Shown here: piece by piece, positions 35,901 through 48,083 of the stretch
Layout of the letters: every line of letters starts with the position of its first letter
Numbering within the stretch: the first letter of the stretch is position 1
Origin: Arenicola marina
Lineage: Eukaryota; Annelida; Polychaeta; Arenicolidae
Length of the DNA: 64,000 nucleotides
Direction of reading: 5' to 3'
Assembly: GCA_964019135.1 (NCBI GenBank)
Contig: OZ025248.1
Span: 49,903,670 to 49,967,669 of the forward strand
Made by a program: the position numbers and the translations under genes
Notes under the pieces: model-generated
What the model was told of the DNA's origin: nothing
The model's database searches: none
Seen by the model: only the letters and a program-made list of their open reading frames with translations

Positions 35901-36165
35901 TGCTTCGCGATGCTTTGTTATAAGTAGCAGTGCCTAGACAGAGTGCTGTGGTGTCCCGGGATAGACACGTTTGCCACATCACAGCCGATGTTTATCAGGT
36001 TTATAAATTTATAGAGTAAAACAAACGGGTTTTCTGCAAATTTTGATATAAATTTCGTCTGGGCTTAGTTTTGGCGGGAAAGAGCTCGACATGCAACTTT
36101 AATATCGCGTCCCGTTCCACGCCGACAGTGATCCGGTGGTAGACACACAGACAGACTGACAGACC
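32911..36165. other. Intergenic region upstream of GMC-1
   Basis: No gene recognised. Contents: two copies of TATGGCGAAAATCGCCATCATGT-like sequence about 50 bp apart (33708-33770), a (TG)n tract at 33785-33808, C-runs at 34210-34236 and 34650-34665, and a G-run near 35645. A 90-residue minus-strand frame (34360-34632) has no recognisable motif. The last 100-200 bp before 36166 should be the GMC-1 promoter and leader, but no clear TATA box is placed. Confidence 0.45.
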
Positions 36166-38397
36166 ATGTGGAAGACTGTCCTCTTCACCTGTATGCTGGC
36201 CTACCTGCCCTACATCGCCTGGGTCTGGGCCAGATCCAGGGCCCCGACCCCTAAAGCCACCCGGATCAGAGACACCCCGGAGGCCGAGTACGACTACGTG
36301 GTGGTAGGGGCGGGGTCAGCGGGGTGCGTGCTGGCGGCCAGGCTATCGCAGGACCCTGGGCGGACCGTCCTGCTCCTGGAGGCCGGCGGGGACGACGCCG
36401 CCTTCCCGGAGCTGCACGTCCCCATCAACGCCTACGGCACGTGGGGCGACCCCCGTTGGGACTGGGCCTACAAGACCGAGCCCCAGCAACAGGCCTGCCT
36501 CTCGATGAAGGTGAGGCGGTGACGCGGCGTAGAGGTGGGTGGGGGGGGGGGGGTCATTACGTTATTTGATAATTAACTAATGTAATTAGGGTTTGCGTCA
36601 AATTAAAGAATATCATGACGTGATGATTGCAGCTTCATTTACATTACACTAAATAGATAACTGATTAAACTAATTAATTAATTAGGATTCCAACGTAATT
36701 AGGCAATAATCCAGGTACTTTTTCATCGCAGACAAGTTGGGCATTGTTTACTGGAATATGTTTATCAGTTATATTAGAACTAAAGCCCTTCCAAGAATAT
36801 ATATTATATTTATCATATTGAGTAACATATAGTAGGATAAATGTTATGTGAACTGATCACCCAAATTCAGATGCCAAGCATAATAGGAGAGGAAGAGTTA
36901 GACATGACATTAGTTTTCTGTGTTTAGGACAAGCGCTGCGGCTGGCCACGTGGTAAAGTGCTGGGCGGAAGTGGGTCCCTCAACACCATGATATACATCC
37001 GGGGCAGTCGCCATGACTACGACCGCTGGGAGGCGATGGGGGCCAAGGGCTGGTCCTATGAAGACGTCCTACCTTACTTCAAGAGGGCAGAAACCAATCG
37101 CAGCCCCGCCATGCTCGCGTCGGGTTACCATGGCGACAGCGGTCCCGTGGTCGTGTCCGACGTCAACGCGACTATACTGGGGGAGCGTTTCGTGAGAGCC
37201 GGAGAGGAGTTGGGTTACCAGGGCGGCGACGTCAACGGCGAAACCCAGGAGGGCAAGTTCATGCATATGCAGTCCACGATTAAAGATGGCGCCCGTTGGT
37301 CTGTGGCTTCGTCCTACCTCAGGCCAGCCCAGCACCGTCCCAATCTTCATATCACCACACGGGCGCACGTTTCCAAGGTTGCGTTCGCCGGCAAGCGCGC
37401 GGTGGGGGTGATCTTCCGCCTGGACGAGGAGATTGTGACGGTGCGAGCCCGGAAGGAGGTGATTCTATCGGCGGGGGCCGTCGGGTCGGCGCAGCTGTTG
37501 TTGCTATCCGGCGTGGGCCCGCGACAGCATCTGGAGGAACTGGGCATCCCGGTCGTGGCCGACCTCCCCGTCGGGGAGGCCGTTGAAGACCACATGATGG
37601 TGTTCGCCCCCGAGTACACGCTCTCCCAGCCGGTCAGCCTGACCCAGGCCGGGCTGGACTCGACGTGGACCGACCTCCAGTACAAGCTGTTCCGCAGCGG
37701 GCTTCACGCCACAGCAGGGTTAGACGGCAACGCCTTCCTGCGGGTGCCTCACCAGCCGGACCGCGACCCGGCCGCTCACCTCCAGGTCATGATGGTGGCC
37801 TACCTGGAGGGGCTGAGTAACGCCACCCTCGACACGTGGACCCGCAACCTCAACGGCCGGCCGCGCGAGTTCCACCACATGTCTGGCGGGGTGGAGGGGC
37901 TCGCCGGTCTGACCTTCCTTCCGGTACTCCTCCACCCGAGGTCGACCGGCACCATCCGCCTTCGGACAAAGTTCGCCAAGGACTCGCCTCTCATCGACCC
38001 CAAGTACCTGTCCCACGGTGATGATGTCGCGACGCTGGTACACGGCATCCGGGTGGCGCAGAAACTGGCCGCCACCGAGGCCTTCCGCAGCCTGGGAATC
38101 CGGCTTCTGGAGCGCGTCCACCCGGCCTGCACCGAGCCGGACTTCGACAGCGACGAGTACTGGGAGTGTTTCGTCCGCCAGATGGCCACCTCCATCTTCC
38201 ACCCGACGGGCAGCTGTAGAATGGGGGCCGAGGGGGACCCGGAGGCCGTGGTACACCCCAGCCTCACCGTCCAGGGCCTTCAGGATCTCCGCGTGGTCGA
38301 CGCTTCCGTCATGCCCTCAGCCATCTCCGGAAACACGGAGGCGGCCACCATTATGATCGCCGAGAAGGCAGCAGATCTTATAACATGGGCCAAATAG
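36166..38397 (+). CDS. GMC oxidoreductase (choline/glucose dehydrogenase-like), GMC-1
   Basis: Two exons, 36166-36510 and 36928-38397. The donor is AAG|GTGAGG, the acceptor TGTTTAG|GAC, phase 0, with a 417-bp intron. The joined protein has 604 residues, usual for the family. Residues 5-22 form a hydrophobic membrane anchor or signal. The FAD-binding Rossmann motif is [16 protein letters not shown] (45-60). GMC signature 1 is [12 protein letters not shown] (124-135), and signature 2 is [13 protein letters not shown]. The C-terminal HPTGSCRMG contains the catalytic His (540). The second catalytic position lies in SGNTEAAT, where Glu586 replaces the usual Asn. The enzyme should oxidise an alcohol with FAD; the substrate is unknown. 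Its closest neighbour is convergent paralogue GMC-2. The ATG at 36166 is chosen because it gives the same N-terminal layout as GMC-2. Confidence 0.94.
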
Positions 38398-40124
38398 ATC
38401 AGTAGATTGTTATTTAGGGAAAACAAAATAGATGAAATATACAATCATTCTTTCCTCAAGCAATGGTGCTAGACTGAAACCAGATAGTTTGTTAGTAACA
38501 GTAATGTAGATTGTAAATTACATAGAAGTAAAAGCTACGTAATGTATAGTATAGACCATGTAGAACGCGCCGAAGTAGATAATGATAAACTTGAACTAGC
38601 CCAGTCTTCTTACATGGGCACAATAGGTGTAGCATTTGGAAATCAAACACATTAGATTACGTTATATACTATATTCATATTCGAATTGCCTAATTTTAGT
38701 CGCATATTTGCCCTATGTCTTTCGTCGATAAAAGTAGAAGTATAAACACATTTTTCAACAATTAATCTTCGTTTATTATGTGTTCACCCCCCAAGCGCCC
38801 CCATCACGGAAGAGTGGGCGAGGGAGGGAGAGGGAGTGGGGGGTGGCTTGCTTTCTAGGGAGCGATGACTCGATTGAATTGGGAAATTGATCATACCCAC
38901 CAAGTAGAACGACTGTAAACATATATGCATTTCATATTTGCCTGAAAATACTTTTATAAATGGAAGACAAAAGTGGTGCAAATATCTAATCAAGATCTTT
39001 GATTAGGTGCAGGTAGACACCGGCTGCAAACATGCGCTCAAATATGTTTATAGTCGACCATGTTCACTTTCCCTTAAGCGTGTTTGTACAATGACGAGAA
39101 TTCACGTGACGTGGTACGGAGTGATTAAGGGTCGTTATTACACGTGGCGCGGTTACTGCTAGACCCGGGAGGGGAGTGGAGCACTTCGCCCCCCCCCCCC
39201 CCCCCACCCAAACCCAGGAATGTATTCAGTACCCGGGCTCCTAGGTCACTGTGATCATGATTTGCATGTGCAAGTCATCCTCTCCCCAACAACTGCAGTA
39301 TAATGTACGGCTCGGAGGAGAGCACCGCAGGACTATTTCGGGTGGGGGGGGGGGCACTACCTTACTACAGTGGTGGGGTATGCCATGCATATAGGCCGGG
39401 AGGGGTGGGGAGGGGTAACTAGACAAATGCATTAGGTGCCAGTGGCAGCCCTAAAACCTTACCCGTCCAAGCACCAAGATCTGTGTAAAATTAAGGCCCA
39501 TCCAAGTACCAACTGAGAAAGTTTGGCAAAATCGACGAAACTTCTTAGGATTGCATACTTTATATACAAGAAATTGGTTTAGCATTTGCCTCCTTTGACC
39601 TTCATCCTGCAAGGCGCAATCGACAATAGCCGAACGTCTACACCAGTGACGGATCCAGTAAAAGCCAGAGCCCGTGCAAGAAGATTTTATATAAACAACT
39701 AATTTTTTTCTCAAAAATCTGACTTTAACAGTGCTTAGCTCATTCCTGATAATCGTCCGCCCCCAGCGCCCCCACCCCCCCCCCCCCCATCCCTCCCGGC
39801 CCCGCCCCACTGGATCCGCCACTGTACTCTCTAGGTCAGGTAATGCCACCCCGTCCCCGCCACCCCGCGACTGGTAAATATTGAATACATTGCTTGGGCT
39901 TGTGATCCATTTCAACGACGGCGTTATCGCGGGCTGTGAACACTTGCACTTGGATGAGCGTACCAGGTAGGTTGGTGGTGCGCGGGGAGGTGAGGAGGGG
40001 GAGAGCCCCGTTGTACACACAGGCTTATCTTACATGGTTTTCTCACGAACGCGCTGCAACAGAGGTCAACCCTGGTCCAACTGTTGGTAGGATACAGTCC
40101 TGACCTACATTTTGTTAACGACTG

Positions 40125-40247
40125 GTCAATGTTTACCCAACCATTCATAGCTACAACCCTGACCCAACCATTCATAGCTACAACCCTGACCCAACCATTC
40201 ATAGCTACAACCCTGACCCAACCATTCATAGCTACAACCCTGACCCA
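40125..40247. repeat. 27-bp tandem repeat (about 4 copies)
   Basis: Four near-perfect copies of CCAACCATTCATAGCTACAA plus CCCTGAC. On the minus strand this leaves a nonapeptide repeat, VRVVAMNGW, inside a 115-codon open frame. Not considered a gene. Confidence 0.93.
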
Positions 40248-40929
40248 ATTAACCGTTGGCTGACTACACATCTTCGTAATAGCGAACGCCTATTTATGTT
40301 GCAACGGTGCAAAACCCGCGTGTTAGCGGAGTAATCGTCTATTATTACTCACAAACTAGGCCGCAGTCCGCTCGTCAGGTGTCCAATTAACATAACAGCC
40401 GCCAGGTGGCACCGCCCGCCACTCCATCTTGTCTCTGAGCACCGCAAAATATTGTCAACTAATCCGGAAGTTGATATTATATCGACTTACAGCTTACTTA
40501 AAGCAATATATTCCGTAATGTTTTGTATTACCAACCTCGTCCCCATTTCAAATAAGTATATTCTCTCCTGAATTTGAATCCTGAAAGCCTGTGGGCTAAC
40601 CGGAGAGAAGCAATTTGGTCACCGGAGCAGAAGTTTGTGGCCGGCTTTATATCCCTGCGACCCGGTTCGCGGTTCGGTATGTTGTGTATGATGTCGACCG
40701 CCGCTCGCTATCACGTCCGCGCGCGATATAAATGAAGTGCAGTTTTATGTTGAAATTGTTGTTTTACAGACTCTCAGAGATATGAAACATATAGGCATCA
40801 TCATTTTGAGATACTTTTAGTCTTGATGGTGAAATGTAAAAAATCTAAGATGGGGCATCTAAGTATATTGCTATAAGATGTTTGTGACATACGGCAAAGT
40901 CTAGGCAGTAAAACGAGAAACCTTTACAA

Positions 40930-41133
40930 CTTCAACTGGGCGCATTTCTTTGGTAACCTGGGTGTATCCCTACGGTGGACCGAATATGCACATTACGCAT
41001 CGGTACACCGCCCGACACTTCTTTCACCCGGGTATAGGTGCGCGCGCATTTCATTGGAAAAGGCATATCCCTGTCGGCACACCCGGGCGGGCGGGATACC
41101 GAACCTGGCCCAAAGAAATGCACCCAACTTAGG
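40930..41133. repeat. Palindromic MITE-like hairpin (about 200 bp)
   Basis: The left arm begins AACTGGGCGCATTTCTTTGG and the right arm ends CCAAAGAAATGCACCCAACTT, its imperfect reverse complement. Pairing continues inward imperfectly through ACCTGGGTGTATCCC and GGGATACCGAACCTGG. No coding capacity. Confidence 0.75.
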
Positions 41134-41203
41134 CGATAGAGGCACTAGGAGACAATTTGGGACTACAACGATAGAGGCACTAGGAGACAATTTGGGACTG
41201 CAA
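41134..41203. repeat. 35-bp direct duplication
   Basis: GATAGAGGCACTAGGAGACA plus ATTTGGGACTACAAC occurs twice in tandem with one base change, immediately after the palindromic element. Confidence 0.95.
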
Positions 41204-41646
41204 CGTCTTGTCCCATTTTTACCATCCTGAATGTGTTAAAACATCTATTTGCTCACCGCCATTAACTACAGTACATGTTCATTTTAATAAACCCTGGACG
41301 GGACAGGATCGGGAAACCGAAGAAAACTCAAAACATAACTCAATTCCATATTGTAGACTGATTTACTTCGAGACAATAAAATGTTGTCATAGTCTGATTA
41401 GAATTCATTTTGTATTCATGCAACGACACGTGATCAACCTTCGCTCTATAGAATTAAGGGTCCTTAGACATGCGATGTAATATAATATAATAATGTAATG
41501 AATGGAAGTTCTTTCAGAACTAAATCAATGTTAACCGATGCATTTTAAACAAGGAACGCAGGCCAATCCACACCTCCTACACAGCATATAACTTCCTCAT
41601 GATGCGTCAATAGTAAACCAATAGTTTCAACCCCGGGCACGGGGTA

Positions 41647-42533
41647 CAGTAAAACCTCTCTAAGTCGACCGACGATGGGACTGCCACTGATCGATCGACT
41701 TAGGGAGGTGGTTGGGTTACAGAATATCCTTCCGATACTTTACTCGGGGCAAAAAAAACAGACAAAAATATGTTTTCACAATACAATGTAGTTTTTGTTT
41801 ATCTGGAAAGTCTGATATTCAAATATACATGTACAAGTAATCACTTTTGCAAAAATGTCTTTATCGAAACTTGCTTGGCTGTTGCTTTAGCTAAAATGCA
41901 ACATTTCTGTAGTTGCTCTTTGCCTCTCGTTCCTTCGTGCCGCTGAGCTCTACCTTCCGTGAAAGTGGAAGCTTTGCATTTTTCCGTGTTGCTGCCATGA
42001 CGCTCAGTGAGATAATGATTCATAAGACCAATATCCATACCTTATATAGCCCCTACTTCTATGTTACGTGTGTGTTTTAACAAGAGGGAGTTGTGATCAA
42101 GATCATCAAAGCTCACGCCGTTCACAGGTGTATCGCTCGATTGTATGTGTTCTAAAGGTAGCGAGTTTTGTGATCCAGATTACCAAAGCTTCAATCCATA
42201 CTCTAACAACCCATAACAACACGCAAACATGTTTCACACATTTTAACGGTGCTATCCAGTCCACTGGCGTTATCGCCTGTGTGTGTGTGTTCTGCTAATT
42301 GCAATCAACCGATGACACTAATCCTTCCGCTAACCGACAACCGATCGACTTAGGGAATATGAAATGGGCGCTGGGACCAAAATAATCGATCGACTTACAG
42401 AGTAGGGAGGTGATCGGGTTAGAGAATACTGTTACAATGCTAAAGTATAGGCCGACCGTCGGGACTGGAAAAAATCGATCGAGTTAGGGAGGCGATCGGG
42501 TTAGGGAGGTGGTCGGGCAGGGAGGTTTTGCTG
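41647..42533. mobile_element. Pogo/Tigger-like non-autonomous element (887 bp)
   Basis: The ends are CAGTAAAACCTCTCTAAGTC and the complement of CAGCAAAACCTCCCTGCC, each flanked by TA (41645-41646 and 42534-42535). CAG(T/C)(A)AAACCTC is the characteristic terminal word of pogo/Tigger elements of the Tc1/mariner superfamily. Internal stretches repeat the subterminal words ATCGATCGACTTAGGGAGGT in both halves. No transposase frame is present, so it is a deletion derivative or MITE. Confidence 0.82.
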
Positions 42534-42842
42534 TACTATATTTCAAAGCGCCAACCATATTTACATTAAATGAAATGATAATGGAATTATCTCATTATCT
42601 AACTTTACTTTATGCAATATGAATCCGCATTACACTCACCACATCTCCGCAAATGATTAATTAAGCAGCTCACTCTCTACGTGAACGTTACTATAGTAAC
42701 CGCAGGAATTCGTTGCGCAATTGCACGTCATAAGCATGTAAACTGTGATATATGCGAATAGGTATCCATTGACTACACATGTATATACTTTTCTGCACGA
42801 TTTGTTGGTGTGTAACCTACAGCTAAATTCATACAAGCTAAT

Positions 42843-44660
42843 TTACGCGCCTTGTAGAATCATGTCGGCACCCTTTTCGGCTATCATGATGGTCGGGGCG
42901 TTGGTGTTTCCGGACATGAGAGTGGGCATGACGGACGCGTCCACCACCCGGATACCGTCCAGGCCACGGATCCGGAGCTTGGGATCCACAACAGACTGTG
43001 GATCGTCGGGAGATCCCATCTTACAGGTGGAGGTCGGGTGAAATATGGTGGTGGCCATGTTACGCACATAACACTCCCAGTATTCGTCGCTGTCGAATGG
43101 CGCGTCCTTGCACTCCGGGTGAACACGCTGGACCATCTTGACACCGATCTTCTGGAATGACTCCGTGGCCGCCAGCCTCTGTGCCATCCGGATCCCCTCC
43201 ACCATGGTTTGAACGTCCTCCGCCTGGGATAAGTAGTTGGGTTCTATTTCCGGATAGTCGAAGGGGTCGGTGGAGATCAGCCGGATGTGTCCTCTGGATT
43301 TGGGGTGGGTGAGGACCGTAAGCAGGATCATGCCTCCTCGGCCTTCCATCCCGCCGTGGAGAGCTTCAAAGACGTCGTCGCGCACGTTCATGAAGTACTT
43401 GAACGTGTCGAAGCGGCGCTGGTTCTCGCCGATCAGGAGACCGAACATCTGGTGCTGGAGATGCGGGAATTTATCGGCCTTGGGTTGATCCGGAAGCTCG
43501 TAGAAGGAGGTGCCGTCCATGGCGCACGGGGTCGCCTTAATTCCGGTGCCGAACATGCGGAATTTCAGGTCCTCCGCCCACGACTCCATGAGGCTCTCCG
43601 TGACCCCGCCCAGTCCTGAGAACGTGAATTCGGGGGCGAACAGCATCATGTGATCCTGAAGATTATTCCCGACCGGCAGATCCGCGACGACGGGGATGTG
43701 ATGCTTCTCGAGCTGCTCCTGTGGGCCCACTCCGGAGAGCAGCAGAATGTGGGGGGATCCCACGGACCCGGCGGAGAGGATCACTTCCGTCCTGGCGCGT
43801 GCCACCTGCTTCCTGGCGTTCCGGACGAACTCGACCCCGACGGCCCGCTTGCCCTGGAACAGGACACGCGTCACCTGGGCGTCCGTTGTGATGTGGAGGT
43901 TCTTGCGCCGCTGGGCGGGCCGCAGGAAGGCGGTGGCCGTGCTCCACCGCGCCCCGTTCGTGCCGATGTTCGCCTGGGGCTGCATGAAGACGCCCTCCTG
44001 CTTGGCCCCGTTGGCGTCGTCCACCCGGTACCCCAGTTGCTCGCCGGCCTCCAAGTAGCGATCTACCAAGGCCGTGGAGTTGGCGTCGATGATGGTCAGC
44101 GGGCCGCCTTCCCCGTGGTGCCCGTTGGCCACCATTCGAGGGTTCTGGTTGTCCTCGGACTTCTTGAAGTACGGCAGCACATCGTCGTAGCTCCATCCAT
44201 CCGCTCCCATCTCCGCCCAGCGGTCGTAGTCATGGCGGCTGCCGCGCACGTAGAGCATGCAATTCACCGAGCTGCAGCCGCCCAAAAGTTTGCCGCGCGG
44301 CCACAGACACCGGTTATTGTTCATCGAGAGACACGCCTGCTTCTGCGGGGTCGTGCTGTACACCCAATCCACATCCGGTCTCGCCCACGTGTTCATGGCT
44401 TCCACAGGGACGTGGACGTCCCAGAACTTGGCGTCGTCGGGCCCGGCTTCGAGGATGAGCACCTTGTGGTCGGGGTTGGCGGAGAGCCTGTTGGCCAGAA
44501 CGCACCCGGCCGACCCGGCCCCGACCACGATGTAGTCGTACTCGGCGTCTGTGTTCTCGCGGATCAGGGTCGGCGCCGGGACCTGCGAGTAGCGCCCCAG
44601 CCAGCGGTGAAGCCAATAGGCCGCGATGGCGACCATCACAACGGTTTTCAGCGACGGCAT
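42843..44660 (-). CDS. GMC oxidoreductase (choline/glucose dehydrogenase-like), GMC-2, intronless
   Basis: A single uninterrupted frame of 605 residues, with the ATG in good context (AAAATGCC). An N-terminal hydrophobic segment (residues 5-17) is followed by FAD motif [17 protein letters not shown], signature 1 [12 protein letters not shown] and signature 2 [13 protein letters not shown]. The C-terminal HPTSTCKMG has the catalytic His (541), and SGNTNAPT has the conventional second catalytic Asn (587). All expected residues for an FAD-dependent alcohol dehydrogenase or oxidase are present. It aligns end to end with GMC-1 but lacks that gene's intron after the ACLSMK segment (here ACLSMN). The genes are convergent, 3' ends 4.4 kb apart. 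The substrate cannot be read from sequence. Confidence 0.96.
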   Translation of the reverse strand: MPSLKTVVMVAIAAYWLHRWLGRYSQVPAPTLIRENTDAEYDYIVVGAGSAGCVLANRLSANPDHKVLILEAGPDDAKFWDVHVPVEAMNTWARPDVDWVYSTTPQKQACLSMNNNRCLWPRGKLLGGCSSVNCMLYVRGSRHDYDRWAEMGADGWSYDDVLPYFKKSEDNQNPRMVANGHHGEGGPLTIIDANSTALVDRYLEAGEQLGYRVDDANGAKQEGVFMQPQANIGTNGARWSTATAFLRPAQRRKNLHITTDAQVTRVLFQGKRAVGVEFVRNARKQVARARTEVILSAGSVGSPHILLLSGVGPQEQLEKHHIPVVADLPVGNNLQDHMMLFAPEFTFSGLGGVTESLMESWAEDLKFRMFGTGIKATPCAMDGTSFYELPDQPKADKFPHLQHQMFGLLIGENQRRFDTFKYFMNVRDDVFEALHGGMEGRGGMILLTVLTHPKSRGHIRLISTDPFDYPEIEPNYLSQAEDVQTMVEGIRMAQRLAATESFQKIGVKMVQRVHPECKDAPFDSDEYWECYVRNMATTIFHPTSTCKMGSPDDPQSVVDPKLRIRGLDGIRVVDASVMPTLMSGNTNAPTIMIAEKGADMILQGA

Positions 44661-45325
44661 TTTCTCACGAGATTATATTATTATTAATAAAACGTTGTGA
44701 ATATCAATAGCATTAATATATATATATATGCGTAGAGATTACCATTGAGGCAGTTATGCAGACATAGTCGGGCCCTACAGCACGTCAACCAGTCGTGTTG
44801 GTGGTCTGTCTGTCGTATGGACTGTGGACTAGTACAGGCCTGAGTACCTTATAATGCCCGCAGTCTGTCGTTACAGCACAATGAACGTCAAATCAGAACG
44901 ACGATACCCTTAGCGAGACATAGAGAGCAAGATAAGGGGGCAACAAAAATGGGGAAAAAATATGTGGTTTGTTCAGGGACATATGTTAATGTTCTCACTT
45001 GCTCAGTGTAATACATTGTTTATTTCATTTGTGCTTGGGTGGATATGCAAGTGCGGATCCAGGGAGGGGCAGTGGGTCTCTGGTGAAGCGAGGATGCTCT
45101 TTTTCAATGGTAACGGCACGCCATCTAACATGTACCCTGGGCCCCCATGTTATCGTGTGAATATTGCAATGATCCAAAGCCCCCCTCCGCTGGGTCGCAA
45201 AATTGACAAACTGAAAGTGCACCCCCCGCCCTCCTCCCCAAATTCTTTATACGAGCCTGGTCGTGATGCCAATGGGCGGAGGGGCGGGGTGGGGGGTCTG
45301 GGCGCAAGTGCGCTTCAGGGGGGGG
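44661..45325. other. Upstream region of GMC-2, no further gene
   Basis: A (TA)n run at 44719-44730 lies about 60 bp upstream of the GMC-2 start and could serve as its TATA region. The rest shows no recognisable gene; it ends in a G-run (about 45318) at the border of the minisatellite. Confidence 0.45.
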
Positions 45326-45329
45326 GGCG

Positions 45330-48000
45330 ACTTAATATCTAGGGGGATCGACTTATTATCTAGGGGGACCGACTTAATAGCCAGGGGGGTCGACTTAATA
45401 TCTAGGGGGGTCGACTGAATATCTAGGGGGGTCGACTTAATATCTATGGGGGTCGACTGAATATCTAGGGGGATCGACTTAATATCTAGGAGGGTCGACT
45501 TGGTATTTACGGGCCCCGACTTAATATCTAGGGGGACCGACTTCATATCTAGGGGGGCCGACTTATTATCTAGGGGAACCGACTTATTATCTAGGGGGAC
45601 CGACTTATTATCTAGGGGGAGCGACTTATTAACTAGGGAACCGACTTATTAACTAGGGGAACCGACTTATTATCTAGGGGGAGCGACCTATTATCTAGGG
45701 AGACCGACTTATTATCTAGGGGGAGCGACTTATTATCTAGGGGGAGCGACTTATTAACTAGGGAACCGACTTATTAACTAGGGGAACCGACTTATTATCT
45801 AGGGGAACCGACTTATTATCTAGGAACATTGAGTTATTTTCTAGGGAGACAGACTTATTATCTAGGGGGAGCGACTTATTATCTAGGGGGAGCGACAATA
45901 CCTAGGGAGATCGAGTTATTATCTAGGGGGACCGACTTATTGTCTAGGGGGGCCGACTTATTATCTAGGGAAAGCGACCTATTATCTAGGGGGAGCGACT
46001 TATTATGTAGGGGGAGCGACTTATTAACTAGGGGAACCGACTTATTATCTAGCGAGACGGACTTATTATCTAGCGAGACCGACTTATTATCTAGAGGGAG
46101 CTACTTATTATCTAGGGGAAGCGACTTATTATCTAGGGGAACCGACTTATTATCTAGGGACATTGAGTTATTATCTAGGGACATTGAGTTATTATCTAGG
46201 GGGAGCGACTTATTATCTAGGGGGAGCGACTTATTATCTAGGGGGAGCGACTTATTATCTAGGGGGAGCGACTTATTATCTAGGGGGAGCGACTTATTAT
46301 CTAGGGGAAGCGACTTATTATCTAGGGGAACCGACTTATTATCTAGGGACATTGAGTTATTATCTAGGGGGAGCGACTTATTATCTAGGGGGAGCGACTT
46401 ATTATCTAGGGGGAGCGACTTATTATCTAGGGGGAGCGACTTATTAACTAGGGGAACCGACTTATTATCTAGGGGAACCGACTTATTATCTAGGGACATT
46501 GAATTATCATATAGGGAGACCGACTTATTATCTAGGGGGAGCGACTTATTATCTAGGGGGAGCGACTTATTAACTAGGGAACCGACTTATTAACTAGGGG
46601 AACCGACTTATTATCTAGGGAAAGCGGCCTATTATCTAGGGGGAGCGACTTATTATCTAGGGGGAGCGGCCTATTATCTAGGGGAACCGACTTATTATCT
46701 AGCGAGACCGACTTATTATCTAGAGGGAGCTACTTATTATCTAGGGGAAGCGACTTATTATCTAGGGGAACCGACTTATTATCTAGGGACATTGAGATAT
46801 TATCTAGGGACATTGACTTATTATCTAGGGGGAGCGACTTATTATCTAGGGGGAGCGACTTATTATCTAGGGGGAGCGACTTATTAACTAGGGGAACCGA
46901 CTTATTATCTAGGGGAACCGACTTATTATCTAGGGACATTGAGTTATTATATAGGGAGACCGACTTATTATCTAGGGGGAGCGACTTATTATCTAGGGGG
47001 AGCGACCTATTATCTAGGGGGAGGGACTTATTAACTAGGGGAACCGACTTATTAACTAGGGGAACCGACTTATTATCTAGCGAGACGGACTTATTATCTA
47101 GCGAGACCGACTTATTATCTAGGGGGAGCTACCTATTATCTGGGGGGAGCGACTTATTATCTAGGGGGGTCGACTTATTATCTAGGGGAACCGACTTATT
47201 ATCTAGGGGGAGCGACTTATTATCTAGGGGGAGCGACTTATTATCTAGGGAGATCGAGTTGTTATCTAGGGGGACCGACTTATTGTCTAGAGGGGCCGAC
47301 TTATTATCTAGGGACATTGAGTTATTATCTAGGGGGGGCGACTTATTATTTAGGGGGAGCGACTTATTATCTAGGGGGAGCGACTTATTATCTAGGGGGA
47401 CCGACTTATTATCTAGAGGGATCGACTTATAATAGGGATATCAAGTTATTATCTAGGGGGAGCGACTTATTATCTAGGGGGAGCTACTTATTATCTGGGG
47501 GAACCGACTTATTATCTAGGGGAACCGACTCATAGTCTAGGGGGACCGACTTATTATCTAGGGGGACCGACTTATTATCTAGGGGGACCGACGTATTATC
47601 TAGGGGAACCGACTTATTATCTAGAGGGATCGACTTATAATAGGGATATCAAGTTATTATCTAGGGGGAGCGACTTATTATCTAGGGGGAGCTACTTATT
47701 ATCTGGGGGAACCGACTTATTATCTAGGGGGACCGACTCATAGTCTAGGGGGACCGACTTATTATCTAGGGGGAGCGACTTATTATCTAGGGGGAGAGAC
47801 TTATTATCTAGGGGGACCGACTTATTATCTAGAGGGATCGACTTATAATAGGGATATCAAGTTATTATCTAGGGGGAGCGACTTATTATCTAGGGGGAGC
47901 TACTTATTATCTGGGGGAACCGACTTATTATCTAGGGGGACCGACTCATAGTCTAGGGGGACAGACTTATTATCTAGGAGGACCGACGTATTATCTAGGG
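45330..48000 (+). repeat. 21-bp minisatellite (about 127 copies)
   Basis: The unit is CTAGGGGGAGCGACTTATTAT (21 bp), with variants GGGAACCGAC, GGACATTGAG, GGAGACCGAC and GGAGCTACTT. Early units (45330-45540) have TTAATATCT instead of TTATTATCT. Higher-order repeats occur: the odd unit TTATAATAGGGATATCAAG recurs at 208-bp spacing (about 47431, 47639, 47847). Since 21 is a multiple of 3, open frames run on both strands (heptads LLSRGSD and SLPLDNK). No gene is claimed. Confidence 0.97.
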
Positions 48001-48083
48001 CGCATGACCCAGCGCCTGGAACCAAAGCCTTAGCCCGGAGCCATAGTTCAGCGCTCAAAGCCATGAGCCAGAACTATAGCTAG
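48001..48083. other. Spacer between inverted minisatellite arms
   Basis: Non-repetitive 83-bp stretch rich in GGAGCCATAGTTCAGCGC-like words. It separates the forward 21-bp array from its inverted arm. Confidence 0.7.

Larger units (their letters stand above)
38398..42842. other. Intergenic region between convergent GMC genes
   Basis: No additional gene recognised. It holds C-runs near 39190 and 39775, a G-run near 39345, and four repeat or transposon features listed separately (40125-40247, 40930-41133, 41134-41203, 41647-42533). Short frames in this region lack motifs. Confidence 0.6.

Noticed and set aside
36324..38356. Additional open frames overlapping GMC-1 on both strands
   Set aside because: Shadows of a GC-rich coding sequence; the sense frame has all GMC motifs.
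43650..44687. 345-codon plus-strand frame opposite GMC-2
   Set aside because: Antisense shadow of the GMC-2 coding sequence; low-complexity composition and no motif.
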